DNA of 10,274 nucleotides from UBA1724 sp963632245 (GCA_963632245.1 CAVGTF010000086.1:1-10274); one strand, 5' to 3'; shown: positions 1 through 7,571, counted from the stretch's first letter. A program made the numbers and translations. Notes: generated by a model from the letters alone, not told the origin.

Positions 1-54
1 ATTGCACATTGCACATTGCACATTGCACATTGCACATTGCACATTGCACATTGC
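1..54. repeat. Heptanucleotide tandem array (ATTGCAC), cut by the window edge
   Basis: The unit ATTGCAC is repeated seven times without error and followed by a partial ATTGC, 54 bases in all. The array runs off the left edge, so its true length is unknown. The period of 7 is not a multiple of 3, which argues against coding. Its last base is also the last base of the TAG stop codon of the minus-strand gene ending at 54, so on that strand the array lies directly downstream of the stop. It is the first of several 7-base arrays in this window. Confidence 0.95.
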
Positions 55-2375
55 TAGTGTGCGTTCCACTGTTCGGCGAGTTGGGCGGTCCATTCGAAGA
101 GGAGATATCCGCCCATGCCGGCGTTTCGGACGGCCTGGATTTGACGTTTGATTTCGGGAATAGAGAGTCGGCATGCGGTCGCGCCGAGTCCGGGGAGGAT
201 TTTTTCGGTTTGTGAGCCGGCGTTTTGGCGTTGTCGCGCCAGGTCTCCCTGGAGGAGTGCAGCGGAGGCGCGGTAGTCCATGGGGCAGAGGAAATCAACG
301 ATGCCCTTCTGGAGCCAATCCAGGGGTGCCTGTCCCACGGATTTGCGGGCATTTTCCCATTCGGGATAGACGGCGGCGGAGACCTTGATTTTTGGGCGAG
401 CGCGCCGTGCGGCGGAGGCGAGTTCCTGTGCCAGCATGGTGATTTGGCGGACGCGGAAGGCGTCCCAGGCGGTGCGTGCGCGGGGATCCTGCCGGAGATC
501 CTCGGGCCAATTCTTCAGGGTTCGTCCGAGATACTGTTGGAAGGCGGCGCGGCAACGCGGGCAGTAGCAGCAGCTGGAGCCCTCGTAGCGAAGCATATCG
601 AGCTGAACGCCGGAGAGCGGGTACTTCCGGACCAATTCGCCCACCAGGTTCGAGAGGAGCTGCCGATTTTCGCGCTGTGTGGGGCACAGCCAGGAAATGG
701 ACTGTCCGCTCTCCTTTTGCTGAAGCCGCCCCTGCTCTTCCAGGCGTTTTCGGAAGGACTGCGGGGCATCCGTGACATTGAGGACCTGCACCCAGGCATG
801 GACTTGGATTCCCAGATTCTGGGCGGCAGCGACGCATTCGCCGGCAGGGTCATCCACGGAGGGCTCTATGCGTCCGGAGACCAGACGGGAGTTCCAGGCG
901 GCGGCGTAGGGTGAGAGGAGATGTGGGAAGACCGCATTGAATCCGGCGTCCTTCAGCTGTCGGAGGGTGCGGTTCCAGCCCTTTCCGGGGAGACCGGCGG
1001 CGGCGCGCATCCACACCCCGCGGATTTCGTCGGCATTTCCGGCAATGGCATCGGAGGAGGGATTTGCGGCGGGCATTGCCTCCTGCGCCAGGGCGTCCTC
1101 CAGAGCGATCACGGAGGAAAAGACGCCGATGTAGTCACCGGTCTTACGGGATGCCTGCGCCCGTTCCAGGAGCTTCCGCGCCTTCTGATGGGTGCCGGCG
1201 CCGGCATTCGCCAGAGCGAAGCGCGCCTGTTCCAGGAGTCGTGTGGAGGCCGCGGCGCGGAGTCCGGGGGCGTGGTCCTCCAGGAATGCGGCGAGGACGG
1301 GGATCGCATGCGCCTCGTCTTGCTTCAGATAGACGTAGGTCATCCAAAAGCCGTATGGGCACTGGATGATTGCGGGGAGGGAGGTCTTTTTGCCGGAGGA
1401 ATCGGTCCACCAGGCGCGGATCTTCAGTTCCTCGTAGGGGCGGTTTTCCACCGCCAGGAGCGCGGGATTCCCCTGTCGGAAGGAGGCGCCGCCCTGTGTG
1501 GCGAGGCCGCCAATGCCGCCGGGAATTGCGGAGGTCTTCCGGAAGCGTCCGGCGGGCAGGCACATCACATTTGCGAGTCGCGGGGGCAATGCGTAGAATG
1601 CGGCCATTCTTCCGCCCTGTCGCAGATACGCGCAGAGGGTATTTTCGGCATTTTCCTCCAGGGCTTCGCCGTAGGGCAGGATCACGCAGCGGACATTCCG
1701 GAGGGCACTAGGCGAGAGATCCGCCTCTTCCAGGATTGCGGGATAGATTCCGCCGGCGGCCAGGCTCTCCCCCAGATTCTGGGCATGCCGCAGGGATTCC
1801 CGGCGGGTGGTCTCCTGGGTGGAGGAACCGCCGCCACGGACGAGCGCCAGGGGCACATTCGCCTCTAGGATCTCCAGGGATGCGATCTGGAGGGAGAACT
1901 CTCCGGAGGCGCCGCGCCAGGCGGCAAAACGGAGGGTCTCGGCTTTTCGCCAGGAGCGGACGGAATCGCCCTCGGGAAGGAAGGATGCCTTGGAGAGGAC
2001 CTGTTCCTCCCAGAGGCCGTTAGTGCGGGGGATGAGGACACACTGATACCATACGCCGCCCGCTTTACAATAGAAATTCAGCTGGTGGGCGAGATCGCCA
2101 TTGAGCACCCGGAAGCGCAGTCGGATGCCGGCACAGCGGCTCAGATCGGCGCCATCCAGGGGAAAGTCCCAGCAGGCGCGCTTTGTGCCCTCCTGGCGGA
2201 AGCGCGTGGAGAGATCCAGGAGTCCGCTCTTGGGGTGATAGACCACGCGGGTATCCAGATCGCCTGAGGCAATGCAGCGATTTGCCAGTCGGGAGAGATC
2301 CAGCTCCCGTGCGGGACATGCCAGACACAGCATTGCCAGGAATAAGAAAGCGAGAAGCGTCCCTTTGGAGGGCAT
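54..2375 (-). CDS. Secreted GHL10 glycosyl-hydrolase-like protein
   Basis: A 773-residue exported protein. Residues 1-24 form a signal sequence (MPSKG, then a hydrophobic run to LACPA); two Cys near its end hint at a lipoprotein, but the lipobox is imperfect. Residues ~25-175 look like a beta-rich, carbohydrate-binding-like module. Residues ~180-270 resemble a class I glutamine-amidotransferase-like fold (CVILPYG, LRQGGRMAAFY). Residues ~450-773 match the GHL10/DUF187 barrel: EIRGVWMR at its start, GVQLDMLRYEG near 590-599 with D593 and R596, and CPMDY with D700. Cysteines 602, 603, 605 and 608 form a tight cluster just after the D593 strand, possibly a metal knuckle. The family is thought to act on polysaccharide or peptidoglycan; the substrate here is unknown. 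The frame stays open upstream to 2678 but would then overlap the preceding gene. An in-frame ATG at 2414 would add 13 residues. I prefer 2375 because the signal peptide is compact; neither start has an SD. Probably the last gene of the minus-strand run. Confidence 0.8.
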   Translation of the reverse strand: MPSKGTLLAFLFLAMLCLACPARELDLSRLANRCIASGDLDTRVVYHPKSGLLDLSTRFRQEGTKRACWDFPLDGADLSRCAGIRLRFRVLNGDLAHQLNFYCKAGGVWYQCVLIPRTNGLWEEQVLSKASFLPEGDSVRSWRKAETLRFAAWRGASGEFSLQIASLEILEANVPLALVRGGGSSTQETTRRESLRHAQNLGESLAAGGIYPAILEEADLSPSALRNVRCVILPYGEALEENAENTLCAYLRQGGRMAAFYALPPRLANVMCLPAGRFRKTSAIPGGIGGLATQGGASFRQGNPALLAVENRPYEELKIRAWWTDSSGKKTSLPAIIQCPYGFWMTYVYLKQDEAHAIPVLAAFLEDHAPGLRAAASTRLLEQARFALANAGAGTHQKARKLLERAQASRKTGDYIGVFSSVIALEDALAQEAMPAANPSSDAIAGNADEIRGVWMRAAAGLPGKGWNRTLRQLKDAGFNAVFPHLLSPYAAAWNSRLVSGRIEPSVDDPAGECVAAAQNLGIQVHAWVQVLNVTDAPQSFRKRLEEQGRLQQKESGQSISWLCPTQRENRQLLSNLVGELVRKYPLSGVQLDMLRYEGSSCCYCPRCRAAFQQYLGRTLKNWPEDLRQDPRARTAWDAFRVRQITMLAQELASAARRARPKIKVSAAVYPEWENARKSVGQAPLDWLQKGIVDFLCPMDYRASAALLQGDLARQRQNAGSQTEKILPGLGATACRLSIPEIKRQIQAVRNAGMGGYLLFEWTAQLAEQWNAH

Positions 2376-2428
2376 TCCCGTATTCTGGCGTGCTGTGGAC
2401 TGGCGGGGGATCATAGCATCTGCGCGAG

Positions 2429-3337
2429 CTAGCAGGCCGGCTGTTGGATGGCGTTGCAGGGGGGGTCCTGATGGACCGCGGCGCGGTGTGCGGCGCAGAG
2501 TCGGAGGGGTTCCAGGAGACGATCGGGCACCTGGAGATGTCCGGTTCCCACGCCCAGCTTCACGCCATGGATATTCTCGCCGTGGAAATCGGAGCCGCCG
2601 GAGGGGAAGAGTCCCACGGAACGGCAGATCTCCAGGGCATTCTGGACCTGCTTCGGGGTATGGAGGGCGTAATAGCATTCCATGCCATCCAGACCAATGG
2701 CCTTCAGGTCGACGGCCATCTGACGGAGCTTTGCGACGGTGGGATTTCCCTTCGTGAAGGGATGCGCCCAGACCGCCACGCCGCCACAGGAGTGGATGGC
2801 GGAGATCGCCTCCTCGGGGGACGGCACTTCGCGGGCGACATACGCAGATTTTGCGGTGCCCAAGAAGCGATTGAAAGCGCCCTGGACGGATTCGACCGCG
2901 CCGAGGCGGACCAATGCCCGGGCGATATGGGGACGTCCCACCACGCCGCCATTGGCCTCACGCTCCAAATCCGCCATATCCAGATGATACCCCATACCGG
3001 CCAGTTTTTCCAAAATCGCGTAATTCCGCTTGACGCGGGCATTTCGGCATCCCGCCGTAAATTCGTTCATCTCCCGGGAGGGCTCTCCCAGGAAAAGTCC
3101 CACGATGTGGTATCCCAAGTTTTTGTTCTCACGGCTCCGGGCGGCCAATTCCACGCCGGGCACGCAGCAAATTTGGGGGAATTCCCGGGAAGCCGCCTGG
3201 AATTCCGGAAGGCCATCCATGGTATCGTGGTCGGTGAGTGCCAGGGCCTTCAGGCCCAATTTCACGGCCATGGAGACCAGTTCACGAGGGGAGCAAGTGC
3301 CGTCGGAGGCGGTGCTATGACAATGGAGATCGATCAT
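2429..3337 (-). CDS. PHP-domain phosphoesterase, RNase AM/YciV-like
   Basis: A 302-residue cytoplasmic metal-dependent phosphoesterase. The PHP signature is complete: MIDLHCHS gives H5 and H7, SDG gives D12, ALTDHDT gives D36, H37 and D38, GVEL gives E63, and there are later metal ligands in VGRPHIARAL (H137), VWAHPF (H192) and GGSDFHG (D250, H252). Order and length fit the YciV/RNase AM/TrpH group, which removes phosphate from 3',5'-bisphosphonucleotides or trims RNA 5' ends; which activity applies is inference. The frame is open upstream to 3931 inside rsmE, but homology begins exactly at the ATG at 3337. There is no clear SD; a TATATT lies about 20 bases upstream without a convincing -35. 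It sits 41 bases after rsmE and 14-53 bases before the GHL10 gene, depending on that gene's start, so it is probably co-transcribed. Being next to an rRNA methyltransferase suits an RNA-related role. Confidence 0.88.
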   Translation of the reverse strand: MIDLHCHSTASDGTCSPRELVSMAVKLGLKALALTDHDTMDGLPEFQAASREFPQICCVPGVELAARSRENKNLGYHIVGLFLGEPSREMNEFTAGCRNARVKRNYAILEKLAGMGYHLDMADLEREANGGVVGRPHIARALVRLGAVESVQGAFNRFLGTAKSAYVAREVPSPEEAISAIHSCGGVAVWAHPFTKGNPTVAKLRQMAVDLKAIGLDGMECYYALHTPKQVQNALEICRSVGLFPSGGSDFHGENIHGVKLGVGTGHLQVPDRLLEPLRLCAAHRAAVHQDPPCNAIQQPAC

Positions 3338-3378
3338 TCTGTAAGTATTTGGTAATATAGAAATCGTCCCGTGGGGGG

Positions 3379-4134
3379 CTATTCCCGGGCGAGATTTGCC
3401 ACGCCGTAGAGGCATCCCAGGAGTGCGGGGACCGCGGTTTCCACGCGGAGGACCGCGGAGCCCAGGGTCACGGGGATGGCGCCGGCAGACAGGAGTGCGG
3501 ATTCCTCTGCAGGGGCGAAACCACCCTCGGGTCCCACGAAGAGGGACCGGCACTCTTTTGCCTCGGTGACACCGAAATGCCTGCGTGCGGTGGCCTCGGC
3601 GGCGGGAGAGGCGCCGAAGAGGATCCCGGGGTGATCGGGCAGTGAATGGAGTTTCTCCAGGGAAGCGGAGAATTCCAAAGGCGGCAGCACCTGTGGGAGA
3701 TAGGGATTGGCGGATTGTTTCAGGGCGGAGACCAAAGTATCCTGCCAGGAGCCGGCGATCTCCTCGGGGCGCGCCACGCCGTAGTGGCAGAGGATCGGCT
3801 GAATCGCGCGCACGCCCAATTCCACGGCGGCCTTCAGGACCAGATCGAAGGCCTTTCCGCGGGGAGGCGCCACGCAGAGCACCGGCCAGAGTTCGGGGGG
3901 CGGAATGGTCCGGAGGCTCTCCACACGGCAACAGGCCTGTCGGTCGTGCTTGCTACCCGTTTCGCCAACGAGGATGGCATCGGCAATGGTGCCGCGTCCA
4001 TTGAGGAGCTGTAACGCATCGCCTGCGCGGAACCGTAGGACGCGGAGGGCATGGAGGCTTTCCTGGGGAGAAAGGAGCACCTCCTCCCCTGCCCCCGGGA
4101 GCTCCCCCTCCACATAAAAGCGCCGGATCTGCAT
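3379..4134 (-). CDS. rsmE: 16S rRNA (uracil1498-N3)-methyltransferase RsmE
   Basis: A 251-residue SPOUT-family methyltransferase that methylates N3 of U1498 in 16S rRNA using S-adenosylmethionine. Residues 1-~72 form the PUA-like RNA-binding part (MQIRRFYVEG, SLHALRVLR). The C-terminal part carries the knot signatures FVGPEGGF (199-206) and LGSAVLRVETA (224-234), and KAAVELGV (101-108) is also typical. The QSANPYLP stretch (140-147) stands where many proteobacterial members have Q-x-G-R, so the usual Arg is not obvious; related KQS forms occur elsewhere in the family. Length is normal. The ATG at 4134 is preceded by a purine-rich stretch with GGGGGACAGGA, a plausible but loosely spaced SD. 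It starts 31 bases after the lipoprotein gene's stop and ends 41 bases before the PHP gene. Confidence 0.93.
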   Translation of the reverse strand: MQIRRFYVEGELPGAGEEVLLSPQESLHALRVLRFRAGDALQLLNGRGTIADAILVGETGSKHDRQACCRVESLRTIPPPELWPVLCVAPPRGKAFDLVLKAAVELGVRAIQPILCHYGVARPEEIAGSWQDTLVSALKQSANPYLPQVLPPLEFSASLEKLHSLPDHPGILFGASPAAEATARRHFGVTEAKECRSLFVGPEGGFAPAEESALLSAGAIPVTLGSAVLRVETAVPALLGCLYGVANLARE

Positions 4135-4165
4135 AAGTTCCTGTCCCCCTTCAGTGGTAGGGCAT

Positions 4166-5347
4166 CTACTTCGGCTGGCTAGAGGCGTCTTCCTCGGGGA
4201 GCCATCCTTCCAGGATATTGGGGAAGAGTGGGCATGCGAAGGACTCGGAGCGGAGGATGGTGGCGACCTTCTTCATCGCCCACTCCTCCTGGAAGTGATA
4301 CTGCATCTTCTCCTTGATCTCCGTCTCGGTGGGGAGCCCCTCCAGCTCCCGTTTTGCCAGGAGGATCTGCGCCACCTTCAGGGTCTCGGCCTCGCCTGCG
4401 CGGGCGGCGGGATAGACATCCAGCACGCGGATGTAACGATAGGAGGTGGGGGTTTCGATGAGACCGCTGGTCTCGCCCTTCTGGCAAGTGAAGGGCTGTC
4501 CCCAATTGCAATCCTGGATCTCCTGGCGGGTCATCGCCTTGTCAAAGACGCCGCCCTTGGAGGCCTCGGTGCCCTCGGAGAAGTTCCGCGCCAGAAGAGC
4601 GAAGCCCTCGTCGGTCTGGAAGCCGTCCATCTGCTCGATGAGCTTGAAGTCCTCCAGCTTCTTCGACTGTTCTTCTTCCAGAGTCGTGCGAAGATCCTTC
4701 AGGTGAACGAGGTTCTTCTCCAGCATATCGGCGGGGATCTCCACCTGGTCCAGGACGCCTTCCAGATAGCTCGTGAGCAGGAGCATGTCCTGTCGGGTCA
4801 TCTGGAGGGGTGACTTTGCCTCCAGGGGGTACTTCTTCAGGAAGTCCTCGAAGGAGATCTTGGCGTTGCTCTGCTTTTCCCAGCGGAGGGCGAGGGTCTT
4901 AAAGGCATCCTGTCCGGGGATGGTGCCGGACTTTTTTGCCTCCCCAAGCAGAATCCGCTGGCGGATCAACTGATGGATTGCGCGGCGCGCCTGCTGTTGC
5001 TGGCGGGAATCCATGCCATTGGTCAACTGCGCGGCGGGAGAAGCGGCGCCCTTCTTCTTAGCATCCTGATAGATGGAGGTGGTGTCCGCCAGGAACTCCT
5101 GGATCTGTGCCCAAGTAAAATCGCCCTCGGGAAGACGCAATGCCAAGTCATCCGCGCGGAGGGACGCCATGCCCTCTTTGGAGAGACCGTTGGCGGTCTC
5201 TGCAGCGGGGCTGGCGGCCTCCTGCTGATCCCAGGCGAAGGACTCCGACGGGGCAGCGGGCTCCTCCTTTTGGCAGGAGGGAAGCGTGCCCAGCAGAGCG
5301 AAGGAGAGTGTGGCGGCAAAAAGATAGGAGAGGTATTTCTTCATCAT
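4166..5347 (-). CDS. Lipoprotein with degenerate parvulin (PpiC/SurA-like) region
   Basis: A 393-residue exported protein. The signal peptide ends in the lipobox LPSC, making Cys25 the lipidated residue. Residues ~30-110 are low-complexity and rich in Ala, Glu and Ser. Residues ~112-240 are strongly helical and charged, as in the chaperone segments of SurA-type foldases. Residues ~242-312 resemble the later half of a parvulin prolyl-isomerase domain: FALLARNFSEG, a Gly-Gly at 265-266, then GETSGLIETPTSYRYIRV (291-308), compared with the family's G-x-V-S-...-GYHI-x-x-V. A strand resembling the usual first parvulin strand (LKVAQILLAKR, 323-333) comes after this, not before. The protein may act as a periplasmic folding factor; enzymatic activity is doubtful. 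Two adjacent ATGs (5347, 5344) can serve as start; neither has an SD. It lies between the HEAT protein and rsmE. Confidence 0.72.
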   Translation of the reverse strand: MMKKYLSYLFAATLSFALLGTLPSCQKEEPAAPSESFAWDQQEAASPAAETANGLSKEGMASLRADDLALRLPEGDFTWAQIQEFLADTTSIYQDAKKKGAASPAAQLTNGMDSRQQQQARRAIHQLIRQRILLGEAKKSGTIPGQDAFKTLALRWEKQSNAKISFEDFLKKYPLEAKSPLQMTRQDMLLLTSYLEGVLDQVEIPADMLEKNLVHLKDLRTTLEEEQSKKLEDFKLIEQMDGFQTDEGFALLARNFSEGTEASKGGVFDKAMTRQEIQDCNWGQPFTCQKGETSGLIETPTSYRYIRVLDVYPAARAGEAETLKVAQILLAKRELEGLPTETEIKEKMQYHFQEEWAMKKVATILRSESFACPLFPNILEGWLPEEDASSQPK

Positions 5348-5421
5348 AGTGTGGTTAAGATAATGGAGGAAGGCGGCGCCGGAGGCATCCGCCGAGGCAT
5401 TCCTTGGTTTTCGGCGAAATT

Positions 5422-6252
5422 CTATTCTTCGTCCACGCGCTGGGTATTATTCGCCTTCTGGAGCCAGGTGACGGCCTCCTCGCGGTTGGTGACGCCGTCA
5501 CCATGGGTCACGCTATCCATATATTCCAACGCGAGGGCCTTCTGCCAATCAGCACCAGTCTCCAGGATTTCCACCAGCACGGGGAGGGAGAACTGGACCT
5601 CCATGGTGGAGAGCTTCAGCATGAGCACATCGCAGGCATCCTCGTCCTCAGTTGCCATGATGGCATCCCGGTAGACATCGTAGAGTTCGTCAAGAGTGAC
5701 CTCCTCCTCGTCCTGCACTTCCAGATTTCCCTCGTCGTCGGTAGTCACCTGGTTCATCATGGAATCCATGATGCCCTCCAGCGCGAGCTGCGCCTCGTGC
5801 GCCACATCCGGATCGCTGTCATTCAAAAGGGGAATCAGCAACCGCATGGCGGCGGGAGTGCCCACCCACTGGAGCGCGGGAATCACACCGTGGCGCCGCA
5901 CTGCGGAATCAGAATTCACCAGGAACTCCGCCTGGGCAAGGATATCCTCGTTCACATTGGTATCCAGGATATCCTGGAGGCGAGAGAGCTCGGAGTCCTG
6001 CGCCTCCTCTTCCGACCAGACACGACCGGAAGGAATGTATCCCTCCACGGAATCCATGTCCAGCACAGGAACAAACGCTGTGTCCATGGCAACAGATCCG
6101 CCAGCAGGATTCTCAGAGGGTCCCTTATCCGACACTGCCGACTCAGGCGTTTGTTCATTGGAGACGAGGTTCCGCAGGAGTCCCAGGACAAGCGACACAC
6201 CCAGCAGACAACACACCAGGACGGAAAGGAAGATGATCTTGTTACGCGTCAT
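5422..6252 (-). CDS. Membrane-anchored acidic HEAT-repeat-like protein
   Basis: A 276-residue protein with a single N-terminal transmembrane segment (about residues 6-26), then a Ser/Pro/Asp/Glu-rich linker to ~85. Helical pairs follow that fit HEAT-like repeats, clearest at 133-160 (MRLLIPLLNDSDPDVAHEAQ, with Asp and Val at typical positions); weaker units lie at ~100-130 and ~222-250. An acidic insert (~170-190) interrupts the array. The rest faces the periplasm if the N terminus is an uncleaved anchor. HEAT repeats usually mediate protein contacts; no enzyme motif is visible and no partner can be named. The ATG at 6252 follows a T-rich stretch without SD. It is probably the first gene of the run to 54, since a terminator ends the upstream unit at 6387-6420. 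Confidence 0.68.
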   Translation of the reverse strand: MTRNKIIFLSVLVCCLLGVSLVLGLLRNLVSNEQTPESAVSDKGPSENPAGGSVAMDTAFVPVLDMDSVEGYIPSGRVWSEEEAQDSELSRLQDILDTNVNEDILAQAEFLVNSDSAVRRHGVIPALQWVGTPAAMRLLIPLLNDSDPDVAHEAQLALEGIMDSMMNQVTTDDEGNLEVQDEEEVTLDELYDVYRDAIMATEDEDACDVLMLKLSTMEVQFSLPVLVEILETGADWQKALALEYMDSVTHGDGVTNREEAVTWLQKANNTQRVDEE

Positions 6253-6324
6253 AAAAAAACGAAAACGAATAGAAGCTAATTAAAAAGGGACAGAAGAAAG
6301 CCACGATTTGACTAGCCATGCCCT

Positions 6325-6352
6325 AGAATAGTTCCCTGGAAAGCCCCAGCAA
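6325..6352 (-). promoter_or_regulatory. Candidate promoter for the HEAT-protein gene run
   Basis: On the minus strand TTGCTG (6352-6347) and TATTCT (6330-6325) are separated by 16 bases, about 70 bases before the ATG at 6252. The -35 is weak. The same -10 hexamer, TATTCT, occurs in the candidate promoter at 9544. A perfect TTGACA lies at 6370-6365 but has no -10 at a proper distance. Position supports the call: a terminator ends the upstream unit just before it. Confidence 0.35.
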
Positions 6353-6386
6353 CAACGCCTTCAGTGTCAATCCATCATAGAAATAA

Positions 6387-6420
6387 AAAAGGAAGGAACG
6401 GTTTCCCATTCCTTCCTTTT
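6387..6420 (-). terminator. Intrinsic terminator after the 315-residue exported protein gene
   Basis: A perfect 12-bp inverted repeat, AAAAGGAAGGAA (6387-6398) and its complement TTCCTTCCTTTT (6409-6420), surrounds a 10-base loop. On the minus strand the U-run continues through 6385, giving a typical rho-independent terminator about 50 bases after the TAG at 6468. It also insulates the HEAT gene downstream. Confidence 0.85.
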
Positions 6421-6425
6421 CGAGG

Positions 6426-6453
6426 GAATCCCCGGTCCGAAGACCGGAGATTC
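6426..6453 (-). other. cUUCGg tetraloop hairpin in the 3' UTR
   Basis: CCGGTC (6432-6437) and GACCGG (6442-6447) form a perfect 6-bp stem. It is extended by GAATC/GATTC (6426-6430, 6449-6453) across one C-A mismatch. Read on the minus strand the loop is UUCG closed by C and G, the exceptionally stable tetraloop class. It lies between the stop codon at 6468 and the terminator at 6387-6420 and probably protects the mRNA 3' end or assists termination. The structure is visible; the role is inferred. Confidence 0.75.
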
Positions 6454-6467
6454 AGTCATGGCTGAGA

Positions 6468-7415
6468 CTACTCACCATCAGCAACAGTCTTGGTCCAGAC
6501 CTCGCCAGCCTTGAGGCTCTGCTCCTCGCCATCGCCATCCTCGGGGATGTAGATGACATCGCCATCAGCATACTTGAGCTTCGCCAGGATAGCCTCCTCG
6601 GCGGCAGCGAAGTCATCATAGCGGAAGGCCTTCTTGTCGAAGGTCAGGCTGTTGTTCAGCTTCAGGGTGAAGGTGCCGGGCAGAACGGCGCCGTCCACGA
6701 CGTCCAGGCTGCAGACATCGAAGAGGAAGTCGCCGCACTCACCAGCGTAGTTGGTGTCGCCAACCACGGAACCGGACAGGTTCTTGACCATCCAGCAGGT
6801 GGTGGTCTCGGAGGTCACGACATCGCCATCGCAACCAGTCTCGACAGTGGTAACAGTGGTGGACTGCTTGGCAACCTTGCCATAGCCCTGACCATAGAGG
6901 GTGTTGCCATCCTCGTCGTCAGCGGAGGAGAGGTTGTCGAAGCCGAGGTAACCATTGTTGTCGTCGTCAGCATCCCAGGTCAGGGGGATCTCGAAATCAC
7001 CGAGAGCATCGGTGAACTTGTCCTCGTTGACCCAGCCGTGGTTGGCCTTGAAGGTCTTGGAACCGAACATAGCGGCGTTGAAGGTGCTCACGGCGCGGTA
7101 GATGTTCTTGGCCTTGTCGCCGCCACGGACGATGTAGAACACGGCGGTGTTGCCGTCGTCAGCGGCGCTCTCGGTCATGGCACCGTCGCAGTTCTCGCAA
7201 GCATCGATCACCATGTAACCGGTGAACTTGTCGCTGACGACCTTGGCGGAGTCCATCTTGGCGTTCTTGACGGTGACGCCGTCCTTCTTGTAGTTGTACT
7301 TCACCATCTTGACATCGAGACGCTTGAAGGAAGCGCTGAAGTCATAGACGAGAACCTGAGCCATGCTGCTGAAGCAGAAAGCTGCAACAAACAGAGCGAT
7401 GAGAGATTTCTTCAT
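6468..7415 (-). CDS. Exported acidic protein of unknown family, six mature cysteines
   Basis: A 315-residue protein I do not recognise. Residues 1-19 form a clear Sec signal peptide (MKKSLIALFVAAFCF...SMA) with likely cleavage before Gln20. The mature part is acidic and rich in Asp, Gly, Thr and Val, probably mostly beta strand. It has six Cys: 73 and 76 in a C-x-x-C (DACENCD), then 195, 207, 227 and 235. The Asp-rich runs DADDDNNG (148-155) and SADDEDGN (164-171) could bind calcium, though no canonical motif is complete. VYDFSASFKR at the mature N terminus could be a family signature. The start at 7415 has AAGGA (7427-7423) seven bases upstream; the frame is open to 7526 but the signal peptide fixes the start. 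It has its own promoter, structured leader and terminator, suggesting an abundant envelope or surface protein. Confidence 0.8.
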   Translation of the reverse strand: MKKSLIALFVAAFCFSSMAQVLVYDFSASFKRLDVKMVKYNYKKDGVTVKNAKMDSAKVVSDKFTGYMVIDACENCDGAMTESAADDGNTAVFYIVRGGDKAKNIYRAVSTFNAAMFGSKTFKANHGWVNEDKFTDALGDFEIPLTWDADDDNNGYLGFDNLSSADDEDGNTLYGQGYGKVAKQSTTVTTVETGCDGDVVTSETTTCWMVKNLSGSVVGDTNYAGECGDFLFDVCSLDVVDGAVLPGTFTLKLNNSLTFDKKAFRYDDFAAAEEAILAKLKYADGDVIYIPEDGDGEEQSLKAGEVWTKTVADGE

Positions 7416-7463
7416 TGTCTTGTCCTTGTTTTGGGTGGAAACGAATCGAAAAAAAACAAACCT

Positions 7464-7506
7464 AAAAAAAAGAGCTTCGCCTCTCTCTGTGGGGGGAGGC
7501 ACCTCT
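7464..7506 (-). promoter_or_regulatory. Attenuator-like hairpin with U-run in the leader of the exported protein gene
   Basis: On the minus strand AGAG and GCCTC (7506-7503, 7500-7496) pair with GAGGC and CTCT (7483-7479, 7474-7471), with a small internal loop. Eight consecutive T follow at once (7471-7464), and a second run of eight T lies at 7456-7449. The form is that of an intrinsic terminator, but it sits between promoter and SD, about 50 bases before the ATG. It could attenuate transcription or simply be a structured leader. No leader peptide or ligand-binding core was recognised. Confidence 0.4.
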
Positions 7507-7571
7507 GCGTTGCCGGGGATCTTCACTCCTCAGCCACGCAGGAAATCCGAATTCTTTTGTGTCAATTGCAT

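Noticed and set aside
921..1868. Long plus-strand open frame opposite the GHL10 gene
   Set aside because: It is antisense to a gene with clear family motifs, its translation is Gly-rich without recognisable domains, and such open antisense frames are expected in GC-rich coding DNA.
2444..3355. 303-codon plus-strand frame opposite the PHP gene
   Set aside because: The minus strand carries the full set of PHP metal ligands; this frame is its shadow.
3338..3931. Upstream extension of the PHP gene to a 500-residue protein
   Set aside because: The extension runs through rsmE in another frame, is Arg/Pro-rich, and PHP homology begins exactly at the ATG at 3337.
6308..6329. Plus-strand TTGACT and TAGAAT as a promoter
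   Set aside because: The spacer is only 10 bases and no plus-strand gene follows.
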